Source of the DNA: SZUA-370 sp034003955
GTDB taxonomy: Bacteria; Spirochaetota; Spirochaetia; Treponematales; UBA12059
Assembly (NCBI GenBank): GCA_034003955.1
Contig: JAVEXO010000002.1
Span: 1-64,000, forward strand
Reading direction: 5' to 3'
DNA length: 64,000 bases
The translations under genes were made by a program, and so were the position numbers. Within the stretch, counting starts at the first letter, position 1, and the number at the start of each line of letters is the position of its first letter. A model generated the notes under the pieces. It searched no databases. It was not told where the DNA came from and saw nothing but the letters and a program-made list of their open reading frames with translations. Positions 35,929 through 43,688 of the stretch are shown here, in pieces.

Positions 35929-37063
35929 TCAATCCAGATCGTCGTCGTCGTCGACTTGGACCGTTCCGCCCTTCCACAGAAAGTGTAGATAGGAATCGAT
36001 GAACTGGTCGATGTCGCCATCCATCACTGCCTGGATATTGCCGACAGAGAATTTAGTCCTATGATCCTTTACCATGGTGTATGGCTGGAACACATAGGAT
36101 CGTATCTGAGAACCCCAGGCAATGTCCTTCTTGTCACCCTGGTATTTCTCGTTCTCCTTGTCCTGCTCTATACGGTAACGCTCGTAGAGCCTGCTCTTTA
36201 GGACAGACATCGCCACATCTTTGTTCTTGTGCTGGCTTCTCTCGTTCTGGCAGGTGACGACTATGCCCGTAGCCAGGTGGGTGATGCGTACGGCGCTGTC
36301 TGTCTTGTTTACCTTCTGGCCACCGGCGCCACCGGCTCGGTAGGTATCAATCCGTATCTCGTCAGGTTTGACGCTTACGTCTATGGTGTCGTCTATGACT
36401 GGCAGGATGAGAACGCTGGCGAAGCTGGTGTGACGACGGGCGTTAGAGTCAAAGGGGCTTATGCGTACAAGCCGATGCACGCCAGATTCTCCGCGGAGGT
36501 ACCCATAGACATAGGCTCCGTCCACTTCTAAGGTCACGCTTTTGATGCCTCCCTCGGCCTCCAGCATGTCGACGACCTCATAGGTAAAATTGTTGCGCTC
36601 ACACCACCTCGTATACATGCGAAGAAGCATGCCAGCCCAGTCACAGGCTTCGGTACCACCGGAGCCTGCATGTATTGTTATGAAGGCTCCAGCCTTGTCA
36701 ACCTCCCCTGTCATCAATTCCAGGGTTATGGCCTTGTCAAAATCTCCCCGTATCGTCTCGAGTGACAAGGCAATTTCCTGCTCAAAGGATACCTCGTTTT
36801 CTTCCACAGCCATCGAGTAAATCTCATCCAAGGCAATGACGGCACGGTGTATGTCCGTCCATGTCTCAAGACGATGACGCAGTACCTTCATCTCTCCCAT
36901 GATACGCTCCGAACGCTTCTGGTCATTCCAGAAACCTGGTTCGGACGATTGGGCTTCCTTGTTCTCTATGCTCTTGCGTATGGCAGTGTCGTCAAAGACG
37001 CCCCCATATTTCAAGGACTTCGTGTTTGAGTTGGGCTATAGGTGCGGAATATTCTTCTAACAT
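35929..37063 (-). CDS. prfB: peptide chain release factor 2 (programmed +1 frameshift)
   Basis: RF2 ends translation at UGA and UAA. The first 23 codons (ATG at 37061-37063, MLEEYSAPIAQLKHEV and on) run into TGA at 36992-36994. Translation continues in the +1 frame by the known autoregulatory slip at CTT-TGA-C, giving about 377 residues. The codon-recognition tripeptide SPF (RISPFDSNARRHTS) and the catalytic GGQ (GAGGQKVNKTDSAVR) are intact. GAGGAG precedes the ATG. It should be annotated as one gene with ribosomal slippage, not as a truncated frame beginning at the TTG at 37014. Confidence 0.96.
36992..37005 (-). promoter_or_regulatory. prfB recoding site
   Basis: On the - strand a Shine-Dalgarno-like G run (GGGGG), then CGT, CTT, TGA, C. 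The slip from CTT to TTT at the in-frame TGA is the standard RF2 feedback: low RF2 favours frameshifting. Spacing matches E. coli prfB. Confidence 0.93.
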
Positions 37064-37095
37064 AGCATCTCTCCTCGGGGAATCCAGACTGTGTC

Positions 37096-37377
37096 TTACT
37101 GGCTTGGTGCCTTGACTATTACACGCTTCCAACGATTCTCCTTGAGTATCGATATGGCGAGCCGCCCTTCTACCGGATACTGGTAAATACGGACGGTGTC
37201 ATAGTAATCCGTTACCTTGTCGATATCGCGCTTTAGTGCGGCGACCTGCTTCTCGCTGGCACGTATGCTCTCAAAGCAGGCACGCTGAACCTTCTCGAAA
37301 CCATACTGAGGCAAAAGGCCATAGACGGCGGCTCTGGAATCTTCTCCGCCGAGGTCACAAACGACTGACACATACAT
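37096..37377 (-). CDS. orphan Cas2-like protein
   Basis: 93-residue protein with the shape of the Cas2/VapD ferredoxin-like family: a first strand ending in Asp (MYVSVVCDLGG), helix 1 then YGFEKVQRACFES, helix 2 (VAALKRDIDKV) and DTVRIYQYP. In Cas2 the first-strand Asp binds metal for nuclease activity and the protein dimerises as the core of the spacer integrase. No cas1, other cas gene or repeat array is present in the window, so a CRISPR role is unlikely here. The ATG at 37377 is preferred to a TTG 7 codons earlier because the promoter lies over that TTG. It precedes prfB by 32 bases and may share its mRNA. The family call is from pattern, not a search. Confidence 0.65.
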   Translation of the reverse strand: MYVSVVCDLGGEDSRAAVYGLLPQYGFEKVQRACFESIRASEKQVAALKRDIDKVTDYYDTVRIYQYPVEGRLAISILKENRWKRVIVKAPSQ

Positions 37378-37382
37378 GCCGT

Positions 37383-37411
37383 ATCGTATACGATGCAAAG
37401 TCCTGTGTCAA
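37383..37411 (-). promoter_or_regulatory. promoter of the Cas2-like gene, with 12-bp palindrome
   Basis: On the - strand TTGACA (37406-37411), 17 bases, TACGAT (37383-37388). Only 5 bases separate the -10 box from the ATG, so the mRNA would be leaderless. The perfect palindrome ATCGTATACGAT (37383-37394) overlaps the -10 box and could be an operator. Confidence 0.6.
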
Positions 37412-37528
37412 ACGACGAGACTGGAGGATACTGCTCGTCTATGACTCCACATACCCTTGCGTTTCTAGCGCTTTTAATGCATTATTCGCATACGACCACG
37501 GAATTGCACGTATCATAAGGAAACTATC

Positions 37529-39163
37529 TTGATCAATGTCAGCGACCTCAAACTGGGCTTCGGCGAGCGCATCCTCTTTAAGGATGTCAATCTTAAATTT
37601 GTTCCAGGCAACTGCTACGGCATAATAGGTGCCAATGGTTCTGGAAAGACCACCTTTTTAAAGGTGCTTTCAGGAGAGATAGAGCCTGATGCCGGCCAGA
37701 TATCCTACCCTCCCAAATTGCGTATGGCAGTGCTTAAACAGGATCACTTCGAGTTTGACGATGAGCGCCTCTTGGATGTCGTCATACGAGGTTACGAAAA
37801 GCTTTACGCAACCATGAAGGAACGAGAGGCCATCTACGCAAAGGAAGACTTCAGCGAGGCAGACGGCATACGTGCCAGCGAACTCGAGGGAGAATTTGCA
37901 GAGATAGGAGGCTGGGAAGCCGAGGCAGAGGCATCTATAATGCTGTCAGGCCTGGGCGTTCCGGAGACAGAGCATGAGCGCCCCATGCGCGAGGTAACAG
38001 AGAGCCTCAAGGTTCGCGCCCTCCTGGCCCAGGCCCTGTTCGGCAACCCCGACATTCTCCTCCTCGATGAACCGACCAACGGTCTGGACCTGGATAGCAT
38101 ATCCTGGCTTGAAGACTTCCTCATGGATTTCCAGAACATAGTAATAGTCGTGTCACACGATAGGCACTTCCTCAACGCCGTGTGCACACAGATATGTGAC
38201 ATAGACTTTGGCCTCATACGCCAATACCCTGGCAACTACGACTTCTGGTACAAGGTCTCCAGGATGCTCCAGTCACAGATGAAGGACGAGAAGAAGCGAC
38301 GAGAAGACAAGATAAAAGATCTTAAGGAATTTATACAGCGATTCGCCTCTAACGCATCAAAGAGCCGTCAGGCTACCAGCAGGCGCAAGGTCCTTGATAA
38401 ACTTGAAGTAGAAGATCTTCAGGCTACAAGCAGGAGGTTCCCCTGGGTGGGCTTCAAGCCAGAGCGCGACCCGGGCAACAACATCGTCAGCCTACGCGGA
38501 CTTTCAACGGTAGAAGATGGCAAACCAGTGTTGACAGACCTCGATCTCATAGTCAACAAGGGCGACAAGATAGCCTTTGTGGGTCGAGATCATATAGCCA
38601 AGACCTCTCTTTTCAAGGTCCTCTCGGGCGAGACAAAGGATTACTCAGGCGACTGCGACTGGGGTCAGACGATGAGCACATCGTACTTTCCCAAGGAGAA
38701 CAGTGCACTTTTTGACTCTGACGACTCGATAGTCGATTGGCTAAAACGTTATACCTCAAGCGACGATGAGACATACATACGCTCATTCCTTGGACGCATG
38801 CTCTTCTCTGGCGACGAGGCATTGAAACCCGTTCGCGTGCTTTCTGGCGGCGAGAAGGTCAGGTGTCTCCTCGCAAGGATGATGCTTCAGGCTGCCAACT
38901 GCCTCATCCTCGACGAGCCGACCAACCACCTTGACCTCGAGTCAATCACCGCCCTCAACAACGGCCTCATGGAATTCCCCGGCATCGTACTCTTTACAAG
39001 CCATGACCATGAGTTTGTCACATCGATAGCCAACCGTATCGTCGAATTCTGCCCCAGCGGAATAATAGATAGGATGATGAGCTTCGATGAGTACCTGAAG
39101 GACGAGCAGGTCAAGGCCCTGCGAGACCAGTACTACCACGGGCACGTGGTGGCGGAGATCTAG
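37529..39163 (+). CDS. ABC-F family ATPase (YbiT-like)
   Basis: 544-residue soluble protein with two ATPase domains and no membrane part. Domain 1 (about 1-250) has GANGSGKTT and LLLDEPTNGLDLDS; the linker is charged (EKKRREDKIKDLKEFIQRF). Domain 2 (about 310-530) has a degenerate P-loop, VGRDHIAKTSLFKV, and an intact signature VLSGGEKVRCLLARMM with LILDEPTNHLDLES. ABC-F proteins act on the ribosome (translation rescue or antibiotic protection). The arrangement and wording FDSDDSIVDWLKRY and FLGRMLFSGDEALKP resemble E. coli YbiT. TTG start with AAGGAA 7 bases upstream. The altered second P-loop (GRDHIAKTS instead of GxxGxGKS) is notable. Confidence 0.9.
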   Translation: MINVSDLKLGFGERILFKDVNLKFVPGNCYGIIGANGSGKTTFLKVLSGEIEPDAGQISYPPKLRMAVLKQDHFEFDDERLLDVVIRGYEKLYATMKEREAIYAKEDFSEADGIRASELEGEFAEIGGWEAEAEASIMLSGLGVPETEHERPMREVTESLKVRALLAQALFGNPDILLLDEPTNGLDLDSISWLEDFLMDFQNIVIVVSHDRHFLNAVCTQICDIDFGLIRQYPGNYDFWYKVSRMLQSQMKDEKKRREDKIKDLKEFIQRFASNASKSRQATSRRKVLDKLEVEDLQATSRRFPWVGFKPERDPGNNIVSLRGLSTVEDGKPVLTDLDLIVNKGDKIAFVGRDHIAKTSLFKVLSGETKDYSGDCDWGQTMSTSYFPKENSALFDSDDSIVDWLKRYTSSDDETYIRSFLGRMLFSGDEALKPVRVLSGGEKVRCLLARMMLQAANCLILDEPTNHLDLESITALNNGLMEFPGIVLFTSHDHEFVTSIANRIVEFCPSGIIDRMMSFDEYLKDEQVKALRDQYYHGHVVAEI

Positions 39164-39170
39164 GCAAAAA

Positions 39171-39205
39171 GCCGCAAAAGTGGACGAGTACGCCGCTTTT
39201 GCGGC
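39171..39205 (+). terminator. inverted repeat after the ABC-F gene
   Basis: GCCGCAAAAG (39171-39180) and CTTTTGCGGC (39196-39205), a perfect 10-bp stem with a 15-base loop, 8 bases after the stop. It lacks a T-run; it is a possible terminator or part of the repeat cluster at the contig end. Confidence 0.45.
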
Positions 39206-39224
39206 CCGTAGATCAAGCGGACTC

Positions 39225-39241
39225 GCTTCGCTCGCCGCTTA
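39225..39241. repeat. 17-bp repeat, left copy
   Basis: GCTTCGCTCGCCGCTTA, identical to 39374-39390 on the far side of the N run. It is also nested in an inverted repeat (AAGCGG 39215-39220 with CCGCTT 39235-39240). It probably belongs to a longer repeat that broke the assembly. Confidence 0.75.
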
Positions 39242-39273
39242 TCTGCGGGGTTGGAAAGAGGGATTGTTAGGGG

Positions 39274-39373
39274 NNNNNNNNNNNNNNNNNNNNNNNNNNN
39301 NNNNNNNNNNNNNNNNNNNNNNNNNNNNNNNNNNNNNNNNNNNNNNNNNNNNNNNNNNNNNNNNNNNNNNNNN
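39274..39373. other. assembly gap (100 Ns)
   Basis: Exactly 100 unknown bases, the usual placeholder for a gap of unknown size. Gene order on the two sides is linked only by scaffolding. Any reading frame drawn across it is an artefact. Confidence 0.97.
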
Positions 39374-39390
39374 GCTTCGCTCGCCGCTTA
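39374..39390. repeat. 17-bp repeat, right copy
   Basis: Same 17 bases as 39225-39241 and begins at the first known base after the gap, so the missing sequence is bounded by this repeat. Confidence 0.75.
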
Positions 39391-39417
39391 GTTTGAGGAT
39401 TCCTGAGAGGATGCGAC

Positions 39418-39924
39418 TCAGCAGCAGACGCCGAAACGTTCTATGGCGAACATGGTGTCCTCGTCCGCACGCAGGGCGACCACCTTTACCAGGTGCGTCT
39501 TTTCTTCGAACTCCATCTGTTTTAGAAGCTTGCGCACCGTCTTATCCTTTGACATCCGGGCCAATTCCCCGTAGAGCAGGATGGAATTACGCTCGGCACG
39601 GATCGCTATCTTATAGACATCTTCCATGCTCTCGGGGCTCTCAGGGCTTTTCAGCGCCGTTTCGAAGAGCCCTCCACGGACAATCGCGTCCAGGTAATCG
39701 CTTACATCGGCGCTCACCAGAAGTTCGTCAATCCCTTTGCGGGCGGCCTTCTCCTTGAGCTTGCGGAACGTCAGTGCGTGTTTTTCTTCCTCTTTGGCCA
39801 ATCCTTCCAGGAAGGCTTTCCCTGAACCCTTTGCGAGGTTCTTTGCCGCATCTGCATAGAAGACCGCTCCTTCCTCCTCGGTACGAATGGCGAAATCAAA
39901 GACGCTCAATTCAGTAGCTGGCAT
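39418..39924 (-). CDS. rubrerythrin-like ferritin-fold protein
   Basis: 168-residue four-helix protein of the ferritin/rubrerythrin superfamily. Iron-ligand patterns are visible: E in RTEEEGAVFYADAA, ExxH in LAKEEEKHALTFRKL, E in AIRAERNSILLYGELA and ExxH in MEFEEKTHLVKV. There is no rubredoxin domain, though the chain ends with two cysteines (FGVCC). Such proteins reduce peroxide or store iron in anaerobes. Codon use differs from host genes (Ile mostly ATT/ATC, Arg CGC/CGT), suggesting transfer or mis-scaffolding. AAGGAGG precedes the ATG, and a near-consensus promoter lies about 150 bases upstream. Confidence 0.87.
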   Translation of the reverse strand: MPATELSVFDFAIRTEEEGAVFYADAAKNLAKGSGKAFLEGLAKEEEKHALTFRKLKEKAARKGIDELLVSADVSDYLDAIVRGGLFETALKSPESPESMEDVYKIAIRAERNSILLYGELARMSKDKTVRKLLKQMEFEEKTHLVKVVALRADEDTMFAIERFGVCC

Positions 39925-40225
39925 ATCGTGCCTCCTTACGTGAAATCAAACATTTGCCACCGAATATCAAGGCTTTTGCGGTTTCATTGACTAAAATCAA
40001 ATATCAAACCGTATTCCTGTACTTTTCGCAACAACCTCGTCTGCTCCTATTCAGACATCTGGTAAAACCAAGATTTTTAAAGTATAAAATCGTCCTATCG
40101 GGGTGTCAAGATTTGGGTTGACGAATGATTTTTTCCGGCGTTTTCTCCGTCATATTCTCAGACACAAGAGCTGCTTCTTTGACGGTATGTAGGATCATTT
40201 GGAGCATAAACTCGATGAAGATGGG
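39925..40225. other. intergenic stretch upstream of the rubrerythrin-like gene
   Basis: About 300 bases without a gene. It holds the ribosome site and promoter of the rubrerythrin-like gene and a 150-base AT-rich leader with TTGAT/ATCAA half sites (about 39988-40006). No RNA gene or terminator is recognised in the rest. Confidence 0.6.
40081..40109 (-). promoter_or_regulatory. strong promoter of the rubrerythrin-like gene
   Basis: On the - strand TTGACA (40104-40109), 17 bases, TATACT (40081-40086), close to the sigma70 consensus. Confidence 0.75.
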
Positions 40226-40711
40226 TCATGTCAAATGATACAACGTTGATTCTTTATTTTTAAAACCAAGATTCTCTACCAGTTTTATTGCACGTGTATT
40301 TTCGTCTTCTATATCTGCAATAATTGTTTTTATTCTTAATTCAATTTTTAAATATTCTATTAATCGTATTAAGCTTTTTTTCATTATTCCTTTACCCCAA
40401 TGGTTCCTATTCAATAGAAATCCAATTTCACATTGATTATAATCAATATCAATAGAATGAAAATCACAGGTGCCGATTGCTTTATTATCATAGGCTATTT
40501 TCAGTTCACAGTATTCTTTTGAATCATAGCCTCGTCTTACACTTTCAAAGAAAAACTTCATATAGGACATATCAGGGAACACTTCTTCTTCAGTGAATTT
40601 AAGGACTTCCTCATCTGAATATACTTTAAATAATTCATCCAGATCACTTTGCAGTATCTCATTAATACTTAATTTTTCATCAACTTTTAAATCTGGAACC
40701 TGCCATATCAT
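40226..40711 (-). CDS. GNAT acetyltransferase, RimJ/RimL type
   Basis: 161-residue acetyl-CoA-dependent N-acetyltransferase. It follows the family layout, with LSINEILQSDLDELFKVYSD at the start, the strand CEIGFLLNRNHWGKGIMKKS as the CoA-binding motif A and NTRAIKLVENLGFKNKE near the end. The substrate is unknown. The gene is strikingly AT-rich compared with all other genes here, pointing to recent transfer, perhaps from a low-GC Firmicute. AGGAAC precedes the ATG. A 9-base T tract (40732-40740) lies just upstream. Confidence 0.87.
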   Translation of the reverse strand: MIWQVPDLKVDEKLSINEILQSDLDELFKVYSDEEVLKFTEEEVFPDMSYMKFFFESVRRGYDSKEYCELKIAYDNKAIGTCDFHSIDIDYNQCEIGFLLNRNHWGKGIMKKSLIRLIEYLKIELRIKTIIADIEDENTRAIKLVENLGFKNKESTLYHLT

Positions 40712-40756
40712 AAAAGTTCCTGTATATGCCCTTTTTTTTTGGTTTTTCTTGGCATC

Positions 40757-42196
40757 TTACCCAGCCCTCTTTATCAGTCTGATATAGAACTCCACACCCT
40801 TGGCCAGTGAGGCTATCGGTATTGCCTCGTTTATGGCATGCATGCTGGCACGCTCGGCCTTGGAGAGGGTAAAGGGCGAGAAGCGGTAGACTGTGGACGA
40901 TATCTCTGCGTAGTGGCGGGCATCGGTTCCGCCGAGTACCACGTACGGTGCGACTATGGCCTCTGGATAGACATCCCTGATGGTCGCAGACAAGGCATCG
41001 AAGCGAACGCCGCGAAGATCCGATACTGGAGAGGGTTCTCCAGGGACGATGACCCTGAGTTCCACCAGGGGATCATTGATGATACGTCTCAGATGCTCCA
41101 CCGCTGTCTCAATGTTTTCGTCTATAGATATACGCACATTGAGCACTGCCTTGGCCTTGGCGGGCAGCACGTTGGCGGCAGGGGAGCCTTCGAGCATGGT
41201 AACGACAGAGGTGGTTCGGCAGATGGCGTTAAGCTCGCCTCCGGAGGATGCGAATATTGCCCTGAGGAGAGGCTCGAATAGCCAGAGATTGGAAAACACG
41301 AGCCTGAGGCCAAAACTTGCATGGGGTCCGAGGCGTTTGAACATCTCGAGGCTCGCAGCCGGGAATTTTGCCTTGAAGGGTTTTGCTTCCAGGCGCATGA
41401 TGGCCCTGGCGAGTCGCCACGACGCCCCCTTCTTAGGGGGTGTTGACGAGTGGCCGCCGGCGCTGGTTACCGATAGTTCTATGTCGCTGACACCCTTTTC
41501 TGCCACACCTACCATGGCGAGAGGCTTGCTTATGCCGGGGAATATGCCCTCCACAACGGCACCGCCTTCGTCGAACACCAGGCCTGGCTTGACGCCTTTC
41601 TCCAATAAATGCTTAACGATGGCTGGCGTGCCGCCACCGCTTGTCTCTTCGTTGTGACCAAAGGAGAGGTAGACGTCATGCTCGGGGATAAACCCCTGCT
41701 TGACCAGCGACTCGATCGCTTCCAATGCGCAGACGAGTGTACACTTGGTGTCTATGGTGCCTCTACCCCAGACCTTGCCGTCGTAGATGTCGCCTGAGAA
41801 GGCAGGGCGAGTCCAGCCGGCATCGTCGGCAGGCACCACGTCGTAATGGGACATGAGCACGAGGCTATCGCCCTGAGTCTTGCCTTTCCAGCGATAGAGC
41901 ATGGCATGGCCGTCTATGAGGCTTAGTTCCATGACACGATGAGACTCAGGGTACAGTTCGGGCAGAAGCGTTCTGAAGGCCTTGAACTCAGCGGGGTCCC
42001 AGCCTGAGTCGTCGCGACTCGATACAGTCTTCTTGCGAACCAGGGCTGACAGCTTGGCGGCCACTGCGTTTTCATCCACCACTATGCGCTCTGGCGTTTT
42101 CCTGTCCTCTGCCGCCCTCGCCTTGGAGACTATGGCCCTGACTACGACTATGGCAATTGCAATAACAATGACGCCCAACAGTATAATCGTGCTCAT
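40757..42196 (-). CDS. membrane-anchored M20 peptidase
   Basis: 479-residue metallopeptidase of the M20/M25/M40 family (carboxypeptidase S-like). One N-terminal membrane helix (about 4-25) probably anchors it with the active domain outside. Zinc ligands and catalytic residues are visible: LMSHYDVVP, GRGTIDTKC, GHNEETSG (catalytic Glu) and GGTDARHYAEIS (His near the end). It cleaves small peptides or N-acylated amino acids; the substrate is unknown. ATGA-type overlap with the upstream membrane gene makes a three-gene unit with 42193-43574. Confidence 0.9.
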   Translation of the reverse strand: MSTIILLGVIVIAIAIVVVRAIVSKARAAEDRKTPERIVVDENAVAAKLSALVRKKTVSSRDDSGWDPAEFKAFRTLLPELYPESHRVMELSLIDGHAMLYRWKGKTQGDSLVLMSHYDVVPADDAGWTRPAFSGDIYDGKVWGRGTIDTKCTLVCALEAIESLVKQGFIPEHDVYLSFGHNEETSGGGTPAIVKHLLEKGVKPGLVFDEGGAVVEGIFPGISKPLAMVGVAEKGVSDIELSVTSAGGHSSTPPKKGASWRLARAIMRLEAKPFKAKFPAASLEMFKRLGPHASFGLRLVFSNLWLFEPLLRAIFASSGGELNAICRTTSVVTMLEGSPAANVLPAKAKAVLNVRISIDENIETAVEHLRRIINDPLVELRVIVPGEPSPVSDLRGVRFDALSATIRDVYPEAIVAPYVVLGGTDARHYAEISSTVYRFSPFTLSKAERASMHAINEAIPIASLAKGVEFYIRLIKRAG

Positions 42197-42864
42197 AGCA
42201 TGTTCTTTTTATACATGATTCTGGCTACCGCGATTGAGACGAGGGCTCCGGCAGGAATCAGGATGCCAACAGGGGCACTCGGTATGCCTATGAAGAGGCT
42301 TATCATCAGAACCAGTGGAGCCACGGATATTTTCCAGTTCTTTGATATAAACACGACACCCAAGGCACCAAAGAGGGCTGGTAGAAGATTGGCAAAGGCC
42401 GGCTTCAGGGCGGGTGACTCGAGGATTGGCAGGAGGTAGGCCATGAGAAGCACGCCACTTACTAAGATGAGATTTGTAATGAGTGACGATGCACCTATGG
42501 CAAGCGTCGAAACTATCTCACCTTCCTTAGTCGAAGGCTCGACTCCCGCCTGCTCCATCGCTGACAATGCCGCTGGAACCTTTAGATTGCTCAGATTACC
42601 TGTGACGAAGCCTAAATAGGTACCACCAGAACCGAGCATGGGGGTAAAGGTGAGCACCTCGACTATGGCTATGGGCCAGAACACTATTATCGTCGGTATG
42701 AGGCCTGCTAAAAGTTTGCCAAATGGTGGCCACACGCCAAAGTAGAGTGATATGGCCAGGGGCACGCCTTGCGTTATCAGTATGGCCGCGATCATCCATA
42801 TTCGACCATTTCTATGTATCGTCTCGTCGTAGCTGGCTACGTGGGTCTCTGTACGATTCATCAC
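42193..42864 (-). CDS. polytopic membrane protein paired with DUF5058
   Basis: 223-residue protein with about six membrane helices (IWMIAAILITQGVPLAISLY, LIPTIIVFWPIAIVEVL, LITNLILVSGVLLMAYLL and others). There is a glycine-rich GSGGTYLGFVTGNLSNLKVP segment between helices. No family is recognised with confidence. It overlaps the DUF5058 gene before and the peptidase gene after by 4 bases each, so the three are probably made together. It may form a two-subunit transporter with the DUF5058 protein; this is inference. Confidence 0.72.
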   Translation of the reverse strand: MMNRTETHVASYDETIHRNGRIWMIAAILITQGVPLAISLYFGVWPPFGKLLAGLIPTIIVFWPIAIVEVLTFTPMLGSGGTYLGFVTGNLSNLKVPAALSAMEQAGVEPSTKEGEIVSTLAIGASSLITNLILVSGVLLMAYLLPILESPALKPAFANLLPALFGALGVVFISKNWKISVAPLVLMISLFIGIPSAPVGILIPAGALVSIAVARIMYKKNML

Positions 42865-43574
42865 AGGCCTCCATTGCGCGCGAGCGTGTAGAGTGCGGCT
42901 ACGGTCATGCCAGAAATCATACTCACAGGCATGGCAAAATTCTCAAGCTTTACAAGCCCAGCTTTCTTGATGAGAAGACCAAAGATAGCCATGACGAAGG
43001 CAGATGAGAGGAGAGTCAGGATGGACACAAATCCTCCCCCAAGGGCGCTACCCAGGAAGGCCGATATCAGTCCCATGAACATGGCGCTTATAAGGAGGCC
43101 CGCCCACTTCGTATCCTTGAGTTGTGCCTTATGAATCCCGGACTGTATGCTCTTGGCGAAAAAGGTGACGAGTATCATGGAGAATACCGAGCCGATAGAC
43201 ATGGCCCAGGCAATGGCCGAGAATACCGTGGGGTCGCTAATTGAGTTCTTTATTGACGTTCCAAAGGCCTGGGCTGCTGTTTCCGCTGCAGGTAGCTCGT
43301 AGGTAATGGCTCCAACGACGCTGAGCCGAATCCAGGGCAAAGGCAGGCCTAAGGCACCGGCAAGCGTCAGTACGGCCAGCAAAATTGCTATCGACGGTAC
43401 GATTGAGAAGATGCTGGAACCCACAAGCACCTTCTTCATGGTCACCGTGGTCAGGCCGAGGCGCTTGCCTTCCTTCCAGGCTCTTAGTATAAAAACCAGA
43501 CTCTGTACCGTCACAAAAAGAGCGACGAATGCTCCTAACATGAACAAGAACGCGCTATTACGAATATCGCCCAT
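42861..43574 (-). CDS. DUF5058-family membrane protein
   Basis: 237-residue protein with about six membrane helices. The N-terminal block (FILRAWKEGKRLGLTTVTMK, then VGSSIFSIVPSIAILLAVL and IRLSVVGAITYELPAAE) matches my memory of the DUF5058 family, whose function is not known. AAGGAG precedes the ATG. First gene of the unit with 42193-42864 and the M20 peptidase. Such genes are often close to peptidase or aminoacylase genes, suggesting transport of the peptidase product or substrate. Confidence 0.72.
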   Translation of the reverse strand: MGDIRNSAFLFMLGAFVALFVTVQSLVFILRAWKEGKRLGLTTVTMKKVLVGSSIFSIVPSIAILLAVLTLAGALGLPLPWIRLSVVGAITYELPAAETAAQAFGTSIKNSISDPTVFSAIAWAMSIGSVFSMILVTFFAKSIQSGIHKAQLKDTKWAGLLISAMFMGLISAFLGSALGGGFVSILTLLSSAFVMAIFGLLIKKAGLVKLENFAMPVSMISGMTVAALYTLARNGGL

Positions 43575-43613
43575 GCCTAACGCTCCTTCTCATCAATCTT
43601 CATCAAAGACTAT

Positions 43614-43675
43614 AGACGCTCAATTAGAACCCTGCCTTATACGGCTGTCAATGTCAAACAGGGTTCTATGCGTCT
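43614..43675 (-). terminator. long inverted repeat after the hydrolase gene
   Basis: TAGAACCCTG (43625-43634) pairs with CAGGGTTCTA (43659-43668), and outer arms AGACGC (43614-43619) and GCGTCT (43670-43675) extend it. It lies between the hydrolase and DUF5058 genes on the - strand and probably ends the hydrolase transcript. No clear T-run. Confidence 0.5.
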
Positions 43676-43688
43676 ATCTCTAGTTTCC

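Noticed and set aside
36992..37063. prfB as a frameshifted pseudogene
   Set aside because: The break lies exactly at the known RF2 recoding site, and all functional motifs are intact.
37096..37377. Part of a CRISPR-Cas locus
   Set aside because: No direct-repeat array with regular spacers and no other cas gene were seen anywhere in the window.
39180..39758. Open frame spanning the N run
   Set aside because: It exists only because unknown bases cannot hold stops; its right part is antisense to the rubrerythrin-like gene.
40980..41657. 225-codon open frame opposite the M20 peptidase
   Set aside because: Shadow frame; the peptidase motifs on the other strand are intact.
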